A stretch of 64,000 nucleotides of DNA. Origin: Asaia siamensis. Lineage in GTDB: Bacteria > Pseudomonadota > Alphaproteobacteria > Acetobacterales > Acetobacteraceae. The stretch covers positions 186,001-250,000 of the forward strand of contig NZ_BMCH01000002.1 in the NCBI RefSeq assembly GCF_014635085.1. The letters run 5' to 3'. Below, piece after piece: positions 17,175 to 26,437 of the stretch; the first letter of the stretch is position 1; each line of letters begins with the position of its first letter. The position numbers and the translations under genes are program-made. The notes under the pieces were generated by a model. The model did not search any database. It was not told the DNA's origin and worked only from the letters and a program-made list of their open reading frames with translations.

Positions 17175-17984
17175 ATGCCCCATATTACCGCCAGCGACGG
17201 AACGCAGCTCTATTACGAGGAAAAGGGCCAGGGTCGCCCGCTGGTCATGATCCATGGCTGGACATTTTCGGGGCGGTTCTTCCATCGCAACGTGCCGGTT
17301 CTGGCCGAAAAGGCGCGCGTCATCACGCTCGATCTGCGCGGGCATGGAGAGTCTGGCAAGCCCGATCATTCCTATCGCATCCCGCGTCTGGCCGCAGATC
17401 TGCGTGACCTGATGGAGGCGCTCTCGCTTGAAGACGTGACCGTTCTGGGCTGGTCAATCGGCTGCCCGATCATCTGGTCCTATCTCGAACTTTTCGGCAA
17501 GACGCGGCTGCGTAATGCCATTTTCGTCCAGCAGACGCCCAGACAGTATTTCTCATCAGAATGGAAATATGGCCATGCGGCCTGTTACGATCAGGCCGGG
17601 CTGGCGGAGACCATCCAGAAGCTGACCCTGACTCCCGAGGCATTCGACAGGCAGAACCTGACTGACTGCCTTGCGACCGAGCTTGGAGATGATGAGCGCA
17701 GCATGCTGCTTGCTGAAATGGCGAAGAGCCCGGCCCATGCCCGTGCAGCCATGATGTCTGATCACACCGTGCATGACTGGCGCGACGTGCTGCCTCATTT
17801 TGATCTGCCCGCTCTGATGATGATTGCCGAAAAAGACGCGGTGCTGGTGCCTGAAGGGCCGTCATGGGTGGCTGAGCACATGCCGCATTGCGACTCCGTG
17901 CGCTTCACGCAAAGCTCGCACATGCTGTTCATCGACGAGGCCGAGAAGTTCAATCAGGCAGTTCTGGAGTTTCTCGCAAGATGA
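17175..17984 (+). CDS. Alpha/beta hydrolase
   Basis: A 269-residue serine hydrolase of the haloperoxidase/epoxide-hydrolase-like class. The oxyanion HG motif is in VMIHGWTFSG (about 24-33), LDLRGHGES follows at about 52-60, and the nucleophile elbow is GWSIGC (about 93-98). The acid is probably the Asp of AEKDAV and the base the His of SSHMLF near the C-terminus. GAGG upstream supports the ATG at 17175. It overlaps the next gene by ATGA (17981-17984), so the two are translationally coupled. Pairing with a sugar-phosphate-isomerase-like protein hints at a shared pathway, perhaps ester or lactone opening before isomerisation, but the substrate is unknown. Confidence 0.85.
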   Translation: MPHITASDGTQLYYEEKGQGRPLVMIHGWTFSGRFFHRNVPVLAEKARVITLDLRGHGESGKPDHSYRIPRLAADLRDLMEALSLEDVTVLGWSIGCPIIWSYLELFGKTRLRNAIFVQQTPRQYFSSEWKYGHAACYDQAGLAETIQKLTLTPEAFDRQNLTDCLATELGDDERSMLLAEMAKSPAHARAAMMSDHTVHDWRDVLPHFDLPALMMIAEKDAVLVPEGPSWVAEHMPHCDSVRFTQSSHMLFIDEAEKFNQAVLEFLAR

Positions 17985-18841
17985 CCGATTTCCCGTTCCG
18001 CTTTGGCGTCAACCAGTTCACGACCCAGCCCTGGTCTTTCGAAGAAGATGTGGCGCGTTATGCAGCCCTTGAGGTTGACGCCATAGAAATATGCGAGGCC
18101 AAGCTCGACCCGGCTCACGCAGGGCAGCAGATGCTGGCTGCCAGGGAGGCCGGGCTGTCGATCAGCGCCGTTCAGCCCAAGATTAGAACGTTTTTCGGCA
18201 GCAAGATGGCCCCGCAGCCCGAGAGCGTCGAAGAGCGTGTCGCGGCCTTCGCCCAGAGTCTGAAAACGCTGGCGCCTCACGCAGAAGGGGCGTCTTTTGT
18301 CATGAATACGGGCGCCCCCCCCGATGGCAACATGCAGCGTTGTCTTGATGAAACGGTGCATCATCTGCGCCGTCTGGCGCCGCTGGCAGCCGATCTGGGC
18401 GTCACGATTGCCATAGAACCGCTCAACCCGACCTCGATCAATGTCGAGACAGCAATCTGGACAGTCGATCAGGCCCTCGATCTGCTTGACGCAGTAGGAC
18501 ATGCGTCCTGCGGTCTGTGCCTGGATTACTGGAATATCTGGCAACAGCCTGATTGTGCCGCTTCTATCCGCCGTGCGGGCGAGCGTATTTTCGTATTGCA
18601 GGCCAGCGACTGGCGCACACCCTGTTCCGGCATGGATCGCCTCGTTCCCGGGTCGGGGTCTATCCCGCTTGGGACCTTGCTTCACGCAACCTATGACGCC
18701 GGCTATCGCGGTGTCTGTACGCTTGAGATCTTCTCATCAGGCGTGCCGGACAGTCTTTACGATCAGGATCTGTCAGAGGTCGTGCATCAGGGGCGTCTGG
18801 GGTTGATGCGGGCCTGGAGCGGATACGGGAAACAGCGCTGA
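17981..18841 (+). CDS. Sugar phosphate isomerase/epimerase-family TIM barrel protein
   Basis: A 286-residue protein of the xylose-isomerase-like/AP-endonuclease-2 fold. Recognisable strands are FRFGVNQFTTQPW at the start, VDAIEICEAKL, VTIAIEPLNP (about 145-154, metal-ligand Glu), CGLCLDYWNIWQ (about 178-189) and VCTLEIFSSG near the end. The start at 17981 overlaps the upstream hydrolase stop as ATGA. Family members include hydroxypyruvate isomerase, tagatose epimerase and IolE/IolI; the sequence does not separate these. Another member of the same fold lies at 60062-60922 in a different cluster. Confidence 0.8.
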   Translation: MTDFPFRFGVNQFTTQPWSFEEDVARYAALEVDAIEICEAKLDPAHAGQQMLAAREAGLSISAVQPKIRTFFGSKMAPQPESVEERVAAFAQSLKTLAPHAEGASFVMNTGAPPDGNMQRCLDETVHHLRRLAPLAADLGVTIAIEPLNPTSINVETAIWTVDQALDLLDAVGHASCGLCLDYWNIWQQPDCAASIRRAGERIFVLQASDWRTPCSGMDRLVPGSGSIPLGTLLHATYDAGYRGVCTLEIFSSGVPDSLYDQDLSEVVHQGRLGLMRAWSGYGKQR

Positions 18842-18872
18842 CCCCTCTCGGAGGTTTGCGGCGTAAAGACGC

Positions 18873-18929
18873 GTGGCGCTATCAGGCGCCACTATGAGGT
18901 CAGGGGCGGTATATTACTCCGCCCCTGAC
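18873..18929. terminator. Two hairpins between convergent genes
   Basis: GTGGCGC/GCGCCAC (18873-18879 and 18886-18892) is followed by a perfect 11-bp stem, GTCAGGGGCGG at 18899-18909 with CCGCCCCTGAC at 18919-18929. They lie between the convergent isomerase and dehydrogenase genes. T-tracts are weak, so efficiency is uncertain. Confidence 0.6.
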
Positions 18930-18942
18930 ATTTATCGGCTAA

Positions 18943-19803
18943 TCAGCCGTTGATGATCGTGCCGCCATTGACGTGCAATGTCTGCCCCGTCACGAAAGAC
19001 CCGTCTTCGCTGGCCAGATAGACATAGGCTGGGCCAAGCTCAGCCGGGTCGCCACAACGATCCATCGGCACGGAATTCGCGAGTTCCGAAACCTGCTCCG
19101 GGTCGATCGGCCCCCAGCTGGCAGGCTGCAAAGGCGTCCAGACCGGCCCAGGGGCGACGGCATTGACGCGAATGCCCTTCGAGACCAGTTCGAGTGCCAG
19201 AGCGCGGGTGAATCCCATTTCAGCGGCCTTGGTTGTCGAATAGGCTAGTAGTCCGGCACTGCCCCGATAGGCGTTGATCGAAGAGGTATTGATAATCGCG
19301 CTGCCTTTGCCGAGATGCGCGAGCGCTGCACGGGTCAGGTAGAAATAGCCATTGATATTCGTGTCCATATGACGCTGCCATTCGTCATCGGTAATGGTGG
19401 CGCTGTCCTCGTTGACCACCTGCCAGCCAGCATTATTGACCAGAATATCGAGGCCGCCGAAGGCTTCGGCCACCTCGGCGACGGCCTTGTTGCAGAACGC
19501 GCTCGATCGTACGTCGCCAGCAATGGCCAGCGCCTTGCGCCCCTCTTTTTCGATCAGACGCACCGTTTCCTGAGCGTCTTCATGTTCTTCCAGATAAAGA
19601 ATGGCGACATCGGCGCCTTCACGGGCGAAATGCAGGGCAGCGGCCCGACCGATACCGCTATCGGCGCCGCTGATGAGCGCCTTGCGCCCTTCAAGCTTGC
19701 CGCTTCCGCGATAGCTCTCGCGAATATGAATCGCGGCGGGGCGCATCGGCGCCTCGACGCCGGGCTGATGGGATTGCGATTGGGGAGGAATCTGGTCGGG
19801 CAT
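18943..19803 (-). CDS. Short-chain dehydrogenase/reductase (YghA/glucose-dehydrogenase-like)
   Basis: A 286-residue classical SDR. A disordered 35-residue N-terminus precedes the cofactor site ALISGADSGIGRAAA (about 43-57). NNAG (about 125-128), the catalytic Ser in INTSSINAYRG, and YSTTK follow at the expected spacing, and the protein ends with GQTLHVNGGTIING. The N-terminal extension and the sequence resemble the YghA-type oxidoreductases. CAGGAG eight bases upstream supports this start. Substrate cannot be told from sequence. It is transcribed alone, towards the isomerase gene. Confidence 0.85.
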   Translation of the reverse strand: MPDQIPPQSQSHQPGVEAPMRPAAIHIRESYRGSGKLEGRKALISGADSGIGRAAALHFAREGADVAILYLEEHEDAQETVRLIEKEGRKALAIAGDVRSSAFCNKAVAEVAEAFGGLDILVNNAGWQVVNEDSATITDDEWQRHMDTNINGYFYLTRAALAHLGKGSAIINTSSINAYRGSAGLLAYSTTKAAEMGFTRALALELVSKGIRVNAVAPGPVWTPLQPASWGPIDPEQVSELANSVPMDRCGDPAELGPAYVYLASEDGSFVTGQTLHVNGGTIING

Positions 19804-19976
19804 GGATGACGCTCCTGCTGTGCTGCCCGTCAGGGGCAGCTTTCACGGATATGTGAGAAAGCCCTCCCAGCCATGTATGTTCCGGTCTGATATAATGCTC
19901 AAGGTTTTGTGAACGATGGCGTGCTGCCCGGCGCGGTCACAGCTGAACGTGTGCATACTCTTCCACAAGCCCTTGA

Positions 19977-21317
19977 TCAGCCCTTTTCCTGAGCTGTTCC
20001 CGGCAGGGCCGGGCGTGGTTTTTTCAGCTGTGCCCTGCGCCGGGCGCGTCTCTTGCGGTCCCAGATCAGCACTCCGGTAACGGATAGAAGGGCAGTCACA
20101 ACACCGCTTGCACAGACAATAATACGCCCCGTCATCCCTGCAAGGCGCCCGCTATGGAAAGGGTCCTGAAGTTGCAGGATCAGATCGCCCAGTTTTCCCT
20201 CAGGCGGTACGCTGGCCTGCACCGTTGCGCCGGTGTCGAGGGCGATTGTGATTAGGGGGCTGCCAAAACCGGCCGGTAACTGCCCTGTATCGCTGAAGAG
20301 ATAGAAAAGCGCGCGTTCCGGCGTGTGGGTCAGCATCACGGCGGCGGGGCGCGCCTGCCAGCCCCGTTCCTGTGCGTCTCGTCCGGCCAGGGCTTCGGCC
20401 TCGTCCGGTTTCACCATGTGAGGGCCGCCCGGGAGGGGAGTTTCTGACGCAGGCGGCGCAACCGGGAAAAGCGTGCGAACAACCGGCTGAAAGATCTGCG
20501 GACCCAACGCCAGCGCAACACCACTGATCGCCATGCCAAGCAGCAGGATCCAGAGCCATAGCCCGAAAGCCCGGTGCAGATCGAAAAACAGGCGCAGGGC
20601 GTTTTTGGGGGAAGCAATCTGCCAGGCAGGTTTCCAGCCGCGCCAGAAACCCTTGCGCCAGGGTGGTGTGACTGGCGGCAGCGTCAGCAGCAGCCCGTTG
20701 AGGCAATCGAGTGTCCAGATCAGGGCCGTGATGCCGACAATCCACAAACCTGTGGTGCCAGCAGCGAGTGAGTAATGCAGCCTGTAGATGAAGGGCAACA
20801 GGACGCGCCGGTTTAGGCAGCATCCTTCGGCGACACGAGCGCCCAGCTCATGGGCATCGCCGGGGTCGAGAAAGATCTCGTCAGGCCTTGAATGGCCCGA
20901 AGGCGTGAGTGCGGGAGTGAGATAGGCATGAAGCGTGCCACCGGGGGCAGGCCGGTATTCGAGCGCGATCAGGGGCTGATCGGGGTGAGCTTTCGCGATG
21001 GCTGCGGTCAGGACCGAAAGCGGCAGATGCCGGTCCGGGCTTTGCGTGGTCCAGAGATCCGGGTTGAGCACCCGGTCGAGTTCGGTGCGAAAAACGCTGA
21101 TGCTGCCCGTCAGCCCGATGACCACCAGAAGAGGCGCCAGAACCAGACCGATATAGCGATGTAACGCCACCATCGCGCCACGCGACTGACGCAGCGGCCA
21201 GAAGGGACTCCCCCCTTTCGGGCCGGATTTCGGGCGCGGTACGGCGCGTTCTGATCTGTTGAGGATTGGCGCACTCCATCGACGCAAGCCTGTGCTCCGA
21301 CCCCATGGGATCGGCAC
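19977..21317 (-). CDS. PepSY-associated transmembrane protein
   Basis: A 446-residue inner-membrane protein of the PepSY_TM family. The first membrane helix and entry motif are LHRYIGLVLAPLLVVIGLTGSISVFRTELD, followed by a periplasmic PepSY-like domain, two central membrane segments (LWIVGITALIWTLDCLNGLLL and LWLWILLLGMAISGVALAL) and a last helix near residue 400. The tail is strongly basic (KRRARRRAQLKK). Such proteins are often linked to iron uptake or metal reduction, but no receptor gene is adjacent here. The first 48 residues are not family-like, so the real start could be Met49 (21173). Confidence 0.8.
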   Translation of the reverse strand: MPIPWGRSTGLRRWSAPILNRSERAVPRPKSGPKGGSPFWPLRQSRGAMVALHRYIGLVLAPLLVVIGLTGSISVFRTELDRVLNPDLWTTQSPDRHLPLSVLTAAIAKAHPDQPLIALEYRPAPGGTLHAYLTPALTPSGHSRPDEIFLDPGDAHELGARVAEGCCLNRRVLLPFIYRLHYSLAAGTTGLWIVGITALIWTLDCLNGLLLTLPPVTPPWRKGFWRGWKPAWQIASPKNALRLFFDLHRAFGLWLWILLLGMAISGVALALGPQIFQPVVRTLFPVAPPASETPLPGGPHMVKPDEAEALAGRDAQERGWQARPAAVMLTHTPERALFYLFSDTGQLPAGFGSPLITIALDTGATVQASVPPEGKLGDLILQLQDPFHSGRLAGMTGRIIVCASGVVTALLSVTGVLIWDRKRRARRRAQLKKPRPALPGTAQEKG

Positions 21318-21435
21318 TCGCTCTAAAGACCTCGCAACTGAGAGTCAATCGCAACCTTTGGTTGTGACAGGGGGAGCGGAGTTCAGGCCTGGCTGGAGGC
21401 GGATGCCGCAAGGGAAGGCGCTTTTGCGCGCTCCA

Positions 21436-21466
21436 AAACAAAAACCCCGCCATGAAAGGCGGGGTT
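21436..21466 (-). terminator. Rho-independent terminator after the 21520-22248 dehydrogenase
   Basis: AACCCCGCC pairs with GGCGGGGTT (21458-21466 with 21443-21451) over a 6-base loop, and the minus strand continues TTTTGTTTTGG. This is a good terminator for the SDR gene that ends at 21520. Confidence 0.85.
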
Positions 21467-21519
21467 CTGACGATCTTCCCTCAGGCGCATGGCGCCTTGA
21501 AGGGCGATGAGGCGACGTA

Positions 21520-22248
21520 TCAGACGTCAAAGCCATTGGGCAGCAGCACCAGATCGCGCACCACCGTGCCCTTGCGGCGCGTGAGCATGAAGATCAATGC
21601 TTCGGCCACGTCGGAAGGCTGCATCATGCCGCCGCCTTCGAGAGCAGCCTTGCGGCGCTCGGGGTCCCAGTCATTGATCAGCGGCGTGACAACCGGGCCG
21701 GGCTGGATTGCGCCGACGCGAACGCCATGCGGTGCCAGCTGGCGGCGGCAGGTATGGGTGAAAGCCTGCACAGCGTATTTGGAGCCAGTATAGATCGGCT
21801 CGGCCACGATCGGCACAACACCTGCCACAGAGCTGGTGATGATGATATCGCCGCTGCCCTGTTTGATCATGGGCACCATGGCGACGCGCGCCGAATGGAA
21901 AGCCGCATTGATGTTGAGGTTCAGCATGCGATCCCACACATCCGGGTCGCCTTCCCAGGCGTTACCACCGACATAGGAGCCAGCATTGGCAAACATGATG
22001 TCGAGGCGGCCCTGCTCGGCCAGAACCGTATCTACGGCCTGCTGGATGCTGGCATGACGGAAGAGATCGACCTCGACGCCGTGCAGCTTGTCGCCAAGCT
22101 CCTCACGGGCCTTTTCCATGGCCGCCTTGTCACGGTCGAGGATATAGACAATGGCGCCAGCCTTGATGAGGTGACGAACGCATTCCAGACCGATGCCGGA
22201 AGCTCCGCCCGTTACGGCGGCGATCTTGTCCTGAAGCGGAAGCGACAT
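21520..22248 (-). CDS. Short-chain dehydrogenase/reductase
   Basis: A 242-residue classical SDR: cofactor site AAVTGGASGIGLECV near residue 10, ANAGSYVGG near 85, catalytic Ser in ITSSVAGVV and the YTGSKYAVQAF motif near 150. The Asp in VYILDRDK after the second strand suggests NAD rather than NADP. The start at 22248 is preferred because GAAGG sits nine bases upstream; the frame is open to 22308 with a non-SDR basic stretch. It is a single-gene unit closed by the terminator at 21436-21466. Substrate is unknown; acetic acid bacteria commonly use such enzymes on polyols and sugars. Confidence 0.85.
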   Translation of the reverse strand: MSLPLQDKIAAVTGGASGIGLECVRHLIKAGAIVYILDRDKAAMEKAREELGDKLHGVEVDLFRHASIQQAVDTVLAEQGRLDIMFANAGSYVGGNAWEGDPDVWDRMLNLNINAAFHSARVAMVPMIKQGSGDIIITSSVAGVVPIVAEPIYTGSKYAVQAFTHTCRRQLAPHGVRVGAIQPGPVVTPLINDWDPERRKAALEGGGMMQPSDVAEALIFMLTRRKGTVVRDLVLLPNGFDV

Positions 22249-22358
22249 GCTTGCATACCTTCTTGTGTATAGGCGCCGCCCATAAGGAGGGCACCGGAGG
22301 CCCGCCATTCAGGTCGTGCCTCACTATACGGGTATAGTCGCATGAACCTTGTCAGGGT

Positions 22359-23204
22359 CTAAATAACGATGTTGTCAATAAGACGCACAGATTCGAGAGC
22401 TGCTGCTACCAGTAATCGCAGTCCGACATTGTCATGTTTTGTCGTGAATACAGTCGTCACGGGTGTCAGACTCTCTGCCTCGCAGCAGGCGAGATAGTCG
22501 ATCGGGCCGAAACCCGCCGCCACAAGCGCGGCTCTTCCTTTATCGAGCGCCTCTGCGATGGGGTGACCCTGCCTGATGGCAGTGGCTGTCTGCTGCAGAA
22601 TGGCATGCAGGGCTGGCGCGTTCTTTCTGCCCTCGGGTGACAGACGTCTGTTGCGCGAGGAAAGCGCCAGACCGTCGGACTCGCGCAGCGTAGGGCAGGC
22701 CACGATGTCGATCGGCAGGTTGAGGTCCTGCACGAAGCGTCGGACGATCTGCAATTGCTGCCAGTCTTTCTCGCCGAAAAACGCGCTGTCGGCTTCGGTC
22801 AGAGAGAAGAGCTTCGTGACGACGGTCGCCATGCCGTCGAAATGACCCGGCCTGTGCGCGCCCTCCAGTATCCCGGCCATCGCACTGACCCTGACCGTGC
22901 TGCTGAACCCTGCGGGATACATGGTTTCGGCAGCCGGAATGAAGAGGGCATCCACGTGGCCCAGAAGCGCGATATCCTCGGCTTCGGTACGCGGGTAGGT
23001 GGCGAGATCGGTCGGGTTGTTGAACTGGGTCGGGTTGACGAAAATCGATACGATGACGCGTTGTGCCTGGGCACGCGCCTGTGTGACGAGGCTGAGATGG
23101 CCCTCGTGAAGCGCCCCCATGGTCGGGACGAATCCGATTGTTTCGCCCGCCTGTTTCCAGCCTCTGATTGTCTGCTTCAGGGTCGCGATATCACGGATGA
23201 TCAT
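22359..23204 (-). CDS. panC: Pantothenate synthetase
   Basis: A 281-residue enzyme that joins pantoate and beta-alanine with ATP to give pantothenate. Motifs: [16 protein letters not shown] (24-39, HxGH ATP site), [30 protein letters not shown] and the KMSKS-like [12 protein letters not shown] near residue 180. Length and order fit the family. It overlaps panB by 4 bp (ATGA), so the two are translationally coupled, panB first. The aspartate decarboxylase that supplies beta-alanine is not in this window. Confidence 0.96.
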   Translation of the reverse strand: MIIRDIATLKQTIRGWKQAGETIGFVPTMGALHEGHLSLVTQARAQAQRVIVSIFVNPTQFNNPTDLATYPRTEAEDIALLGHVDALFIPAAETMYPAGFSSTVRVSAMAGILEGAHRPGHFDGMATVVTKLFSLTEADSAFFGEKDWQQLQIVRRFVQDLNLPIDIVACPTLRESDGLALSSRNRRLSPEGRKNAPALHAILQQTATAIRQGHPIAEALDKGRAALVAAGFGPIDYLACCEAESLTPVTTVFTTKHDNVGLRLLVAAALESVRLIDNIVI

Positions 23205-24019
23205 GTCCGCTCTCCAAAGCTGTGTTCGGAACCGGGAAAGGCGCGACTGCGGACATCCTGTGCATAGGATGCAAGCGCCTGTTCGGCCTGTTCGGCGAGA
23301 TTGGCGTAACGCTTGACGAATTTCGGTTTGAAATCGGCAAAAAGCCCGAGCATGTCGTCAATTACGAGAATCTGCCCGTCGCATTCCGGTCCGGCACCGA
23401 TGCCGATGGTCGGAATGCCAAGACGGGTCGTAATATCAGCACCAAGGCTGCGCGGCAGTTTCTCCAGCACGATCGCGAAGGCACCGGCCTCTTCGACCGC
23501 ACGCGCGTCGGCTAGCACGCGCTGGGCGTCTTCATTGCGCCCCTGCACCTTGTAGCCACCAAGCACATTCACCGCCTGCGGCGTCAGTCCGATATGGCCC
23601 ATCACAGGCACGCCGCGTGCGACCAGAAAGGCGATGGTCTCTTTCATGGAAACGCCGCCTTCGAGCTTCACCGCTGCCGCACCTGTCTCGGCCAGCAGGC
23701 GTGACGCGTTGCGAAAGGCCTGTGCAGGGCTTTCCTCATAGCTGCCGAACGGCATGTCCACCACGCAAAGCGCCTTGCTTATGCCGCGCATCACCGCCTT
23801 GCCGTGCAGAATCATCATGTCCATCGTCACGCCCAGCGTCGATGGCAGGCCATGCAGCACCATGCCCACACTGTCTCCCACCAGCACGACATCGCAGGCT
23901 GCATCGGCGAGCCGGGCGATCGGGGTGGTATAGGCCGTCAGACAGACGATGGGTTCCTTGCCCTTACGAGCCTGTATGGCCATGGGTGTCAGGGTCTGGA
24001 TGGGGGTCGATGCGCTCAT
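23201..24019 (-). CDS. panB: 3-methyl-2-oxobutanoate hydroxymethyltransferase
   Basis: A 272-residue (beta-alpha)8 enzyme that adds a hydroxymethyl group from methylene-tetrahydrofolate to 2-oxoisovalerate, the first step to pantoate. Motifs: [28 protein letters not shown] (metal-binding Asp), [18 protein letters not shown] (Gly-His-Ile-Gly-Leu) and [16 protein letters not shown]. It precedes panC in one operon. The folate genes at 26.4-28.9 kb and ilvE at 24.2 kb are metabolically related but transcribed in the other direction. Confidence 0.97.
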   Translation of the reverse strand: MSASTPIQTLTPMAIQARKGKEPIVCLTAYTTPIARLADAACDVVLVGDSVGMVLHGLPSTLGVTMDMMILHGKAVMRGISKALCVVDMPFGSYEESPAQAFRNASRLLAETGAAAVKLEGGVSMKETIAFLVARGVPVMGHIGLTPQAVNVLGGYKVQGRNEDAQRVLADARAVEEAGAFAIVLEKLPRSLGADITTRLGIPTIGIGAGPECDGQILVIDDMLGLFADFKPKFVKRYANLAEQAEQALASYAQDVRSRAFPGSEHSFGERT

Positions 24020-24207
24020 GAAGGCCCTCTCAAATCTTTCTGTCCGCCGCGTGATCGCAGAGCTTCAGGTCTTCGCCAAGGCACTTGCTTATCGAAAAAA
24101 CCTGCCATCACGATGCAGTCAGGCACTGGGCGCGTTCTTCTCTCTCCCTTTCAAAGGGTGTCAAGATGCAGCGAACGGGATAGAGTGCCGTCACAATTGA
24201 CCAGAAG

Positions 24208-25317
24208 ATGGAACAGACCATGGTTTCCGAAAGCGCTGCGCTGCAATTCACCATCGAGCCCACGAGCAACCCGACCCCTGCGGATCATCGTGCCGAGCTT
24301 ATCGCCAACCCCGCTTTCGGCCGCGTATTCACCGATCATATGGCCATCGTGAAATACAGCGAGAGCCGTGGCTGGCACGACGCGAAAATCACCGCGCGCA
24401 AGCCGATCTCGCTCGATCCGGCAGCCTCCGTCCTGCATTACGCGCAGGAGATTTTCGAGGGCATGAAGGCCTATCGTACCGAGAGCGGGGGTATCGCTGC
24501 CTTTCGTCCGGAAGAGAACGCCAGACGTTTTCGCGCTTCTGCCGACCGTATGGCCATGGCCGATCTGCCGCAGGAAATCTTCATGCAGGCCGTCGACGAA
24601 CTGGTGAAGATCGATCGCGACTGGGTGCCGGAAGGCGAGGGCAAGAGCCTTTATCTGCGCCCCTTCATGATTGCGACCGAGGTTTTCCTCGGTGTGAAGC
24701 CTGCCTCCGAATATCTCTTCATGGTCATTGCCTGCCCCGTCGGCGCCTATTTCGGCTCTGGCTGCGTGTCGGTCTGGGTGTCTGAGGATTATACGCGTGC
24801 AGCCCCCGGTGGCACGGGTGCGGCCAAGTGTGGTGGCAATTACGCGGCAAGCCTTGTGGCGCAGCGCGATTCCAAGTCGCATGGCTGCGATCAGGTCCTG
24901 TTCCTCGACAGCCGCGAACAGCGCTTTGTCGAGGAAATGGGCGGCATGAATGTCATGTTCCTGCGTGATGACAACACGCTGGTCACCCCGCCTCTGACGG
25001 GCACCATCCTGCCCGGTATCACGCGTGACGCCATTCTTCAGCTTGCCAAGGATCGCGGTTTGAAAATCGAGCAGACCCCGCTCGGAATCGACGAGATTTT
25101 CGCCGGCGCCGCGTCAGGCCGTTACAAGGAGGCCTTCGCCTGTGGCACAGCAGCGGTGATCAGCCCCATCGGCACGCTGCGTCGCACGGGTAGTGAAGCG
25201 GTCTTCGGCGACGGCAAGACGCCGGGTGAGGTATCGCTCGGGCTGAAAAAGGCCCTGACCGATATCCAGGCGGGCAAGACAAATGATGCCCATGGGTGGA
25301 TTCACGCGATCGTCTGA
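24208..25317 (+). CDS. ilvE: Branched-chain amino acid aminotransferase
   Basis: A 369-residue fold-type IV PLP enzyme of the long (type II, eukaryote-like) BCAT group. EIFEGMKAYR lies at 81-90, RPFMIATE near 151-158, and the PLP lysine is Lys207 in GGTGAAKCGGNY. Near the C-terminus EAFACGTAAVISPIG completes the cofactor pocket. It transfers amino groups between glutamate and valine, leucine or isoleucine. The 2-oxoisovalerate partner is also the PanB substrate. AGAAG lies before the first ATG; Met5 is an alternative start. Confidence 0.95.
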   Translation: MEQTMVSESAALQFTIEPTSNPTPADHRAELIANPAFGRVFTDHMAIVKYSESRGWHDAKITARKPISLDPAASVLHYAQEIFEGMKAYRTESGGIAAFRPEENARRFRASADRMAMADLPQEIFMQAVDELVKIDRDWVPEGEGKSLYLRPFMIATEVFLGVKPASEYLFMVIACPVGAYFGSGCVSVWVSEDYTRAAPGGTGAAKCGGNYAASLVAQRDSKSHGCDQVLFLDSREQRFVEEMGGMNVMFLRDDNTLVTPPLTGTILPGITRDAILQLAKDRGLKIEQTPLGIDEIFAGAASGRYKEAFACGTAAVISPIGTLRRTGSEAVFGDGKTPGEVSLGLKKALTDIQAGKTNDAHGWIHAIV

Positions 25318-25380
25318 TCCGATGCCTGATGGCGGGTTGGTTGCGTACCCGCCATCAGCGATGAGAGTCCTTGTGCCGCT

Positions 25381-25920
25381 TCAGAAGTTCGAGCGCAGGG
25401 TCAGCATGTTGCTGCGCGGCTCGCCATAGAAATTGTAGTCATTCAGATTGCCGAGCCGTTGATAATAGCGCTTGTTGGCGATGTTGTTGAGCGTGGCATC
25501 GAGGGACAGATAGCGGTTCCACTGATAACCGGCCTGTATCGAGGCCACGACGTAGCCGGGCTGGGTAACCAGATGGTTCGTGCCCCAGGTGTCGGTCTGT
25601 GCATCGAGACCACCCCCGACACTCCAGACATTGCTGCGGGCGCCGCGATAAGGCTCAAAGCGATAATGGGTCCAGAGCTTCCAGAGATGGCGCGGCGAGT
25701 TGCCCGCATAATCAGCCCGGCCTGGGTTGCATTGCCGTTATTGACGATCCGGTTGTCGTTATAGGTGTAGCTGGCATTGCTGTCCCAGCCTTGGGCGGGG
25801 CGTCCGATCAGTTCGGCTTCAGCGCCCTGACTTCTGGTCTTACCCGCAGCGACATAGCAATCAGACACGCCACTCAGGCCGCACACAGCCCCTATGGCAC
25901 CATGAAGGACGCCCGATGAA
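25381..25920 (-). pseudogene. Fragment of a TonB-dependent siderophore receptor, 5'-truncated and frameshifted
   Basis: The minus strand encodes the last part of a siderophore receptor beta-barrel in two frames. The 5' portion reads VAAGKTRSQGAEAELIG then GWDSNASYTYNDNRIV. At about 25705-25720 the frame breaks, and the continuation reads AGNSPRHLWKLWTHYRFEPY and later LNDYNFYGEPRSNMLTLRSNF before TGA at 25383-25381. One missing base near CAGGCCGGGCTGATTAT would explain the shift. No plug domain, signal peptide or N-terminal barrel is present upstream, where the next gene begins within about 100 bp. The remnant is therefore doubly broken. The family identification rests on the typical barrel ending and aromatic C-terminus. 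Confidence 0.85.
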
Positions 25921-26015
25921 CGGCGCGTCCCTGCATGGTCGAAATCTGCTTCCCGTCCCGCCTCATGTCAGAAACCGTCTGCGGCTTCCGCAGTATTCGG
26001 GCGGGGGCAGTGCCT

Positions 26016-26327
26016 TCAGTAGTTTTCGTCGATTGCCTCGGGTGGTGGGCCATGACGCTCCGGTGTCATCGTGCGGCTCATGGCCGCGACTTCCTCATTA
26101 TTCGAAGCGGGCTGAGGCGTGAAGCCCGGGTGCTCGCTGCGTCGTTCAAGAAGCACGCTTTCGAGGGCCGAAGGATCGGCCGCTTCTGCCTGACGGAAAA
26201 GCTGTTCTGCCTTTTCCTGTTCGCCTTCCTCCTCAGCGCGGAACGCTGCCTCGGCCAGGGCGCGGGCGCTCTGGTGCTTGTTATCTTCACCGTCGAAAAT
26301 GGGGGTGTCGAACTGGTCGTTGGCCAT
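26016..26327 (-). CDS. Small acidic protein with a helical repeat, function unknown
   Basis: A 103-residue cytoplasmic protein. The centre, SARALAEAAFRAEEEGEQEKAEQLFRQAEAADP, is an amphipathic helical hairpin like a single TPR unit. The rest is Pro- and Glu-rich and probably disordered. AAGGAGA before the ATG at 26327 is a strong ribosome-binding site. The frame is open to 26402 but the extra 25 residues are very basic and unlike coding sequence. It is divergent from folP, with about 110 bp between them. Confidence 0.65.
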   Translation of the reverse strand: MANDQFDTPIFDGEDNKHQSARALAEAAFRAEEEGEQEKAEQLFRQAEAADPSALESVLLERRSEHPGFTPQPASNNEEVAAMSRTMTPERHGPPPEAIDENY

Positions 26328-26437
26328 GATGCGTCTCCTTCTTGCCGGTTCAAACAGCCATGGACGGGCGCGGTTCGTTTTTCTGGACCTGTCTGCTCCC
26401 ATACTTTATGAGCGTGTTTCTCTCAGTCCCGACGTGA

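Noticed and set aside
25921-25995. Possible extension of the receptor remnant (PQTVSDMRRDGKQ)
   Set aside because: It recalls a TonB plug start only weakly, has no continuity with the barrel part and includes a 6-bp hairpin more likely tied to the neighbouring gene end.
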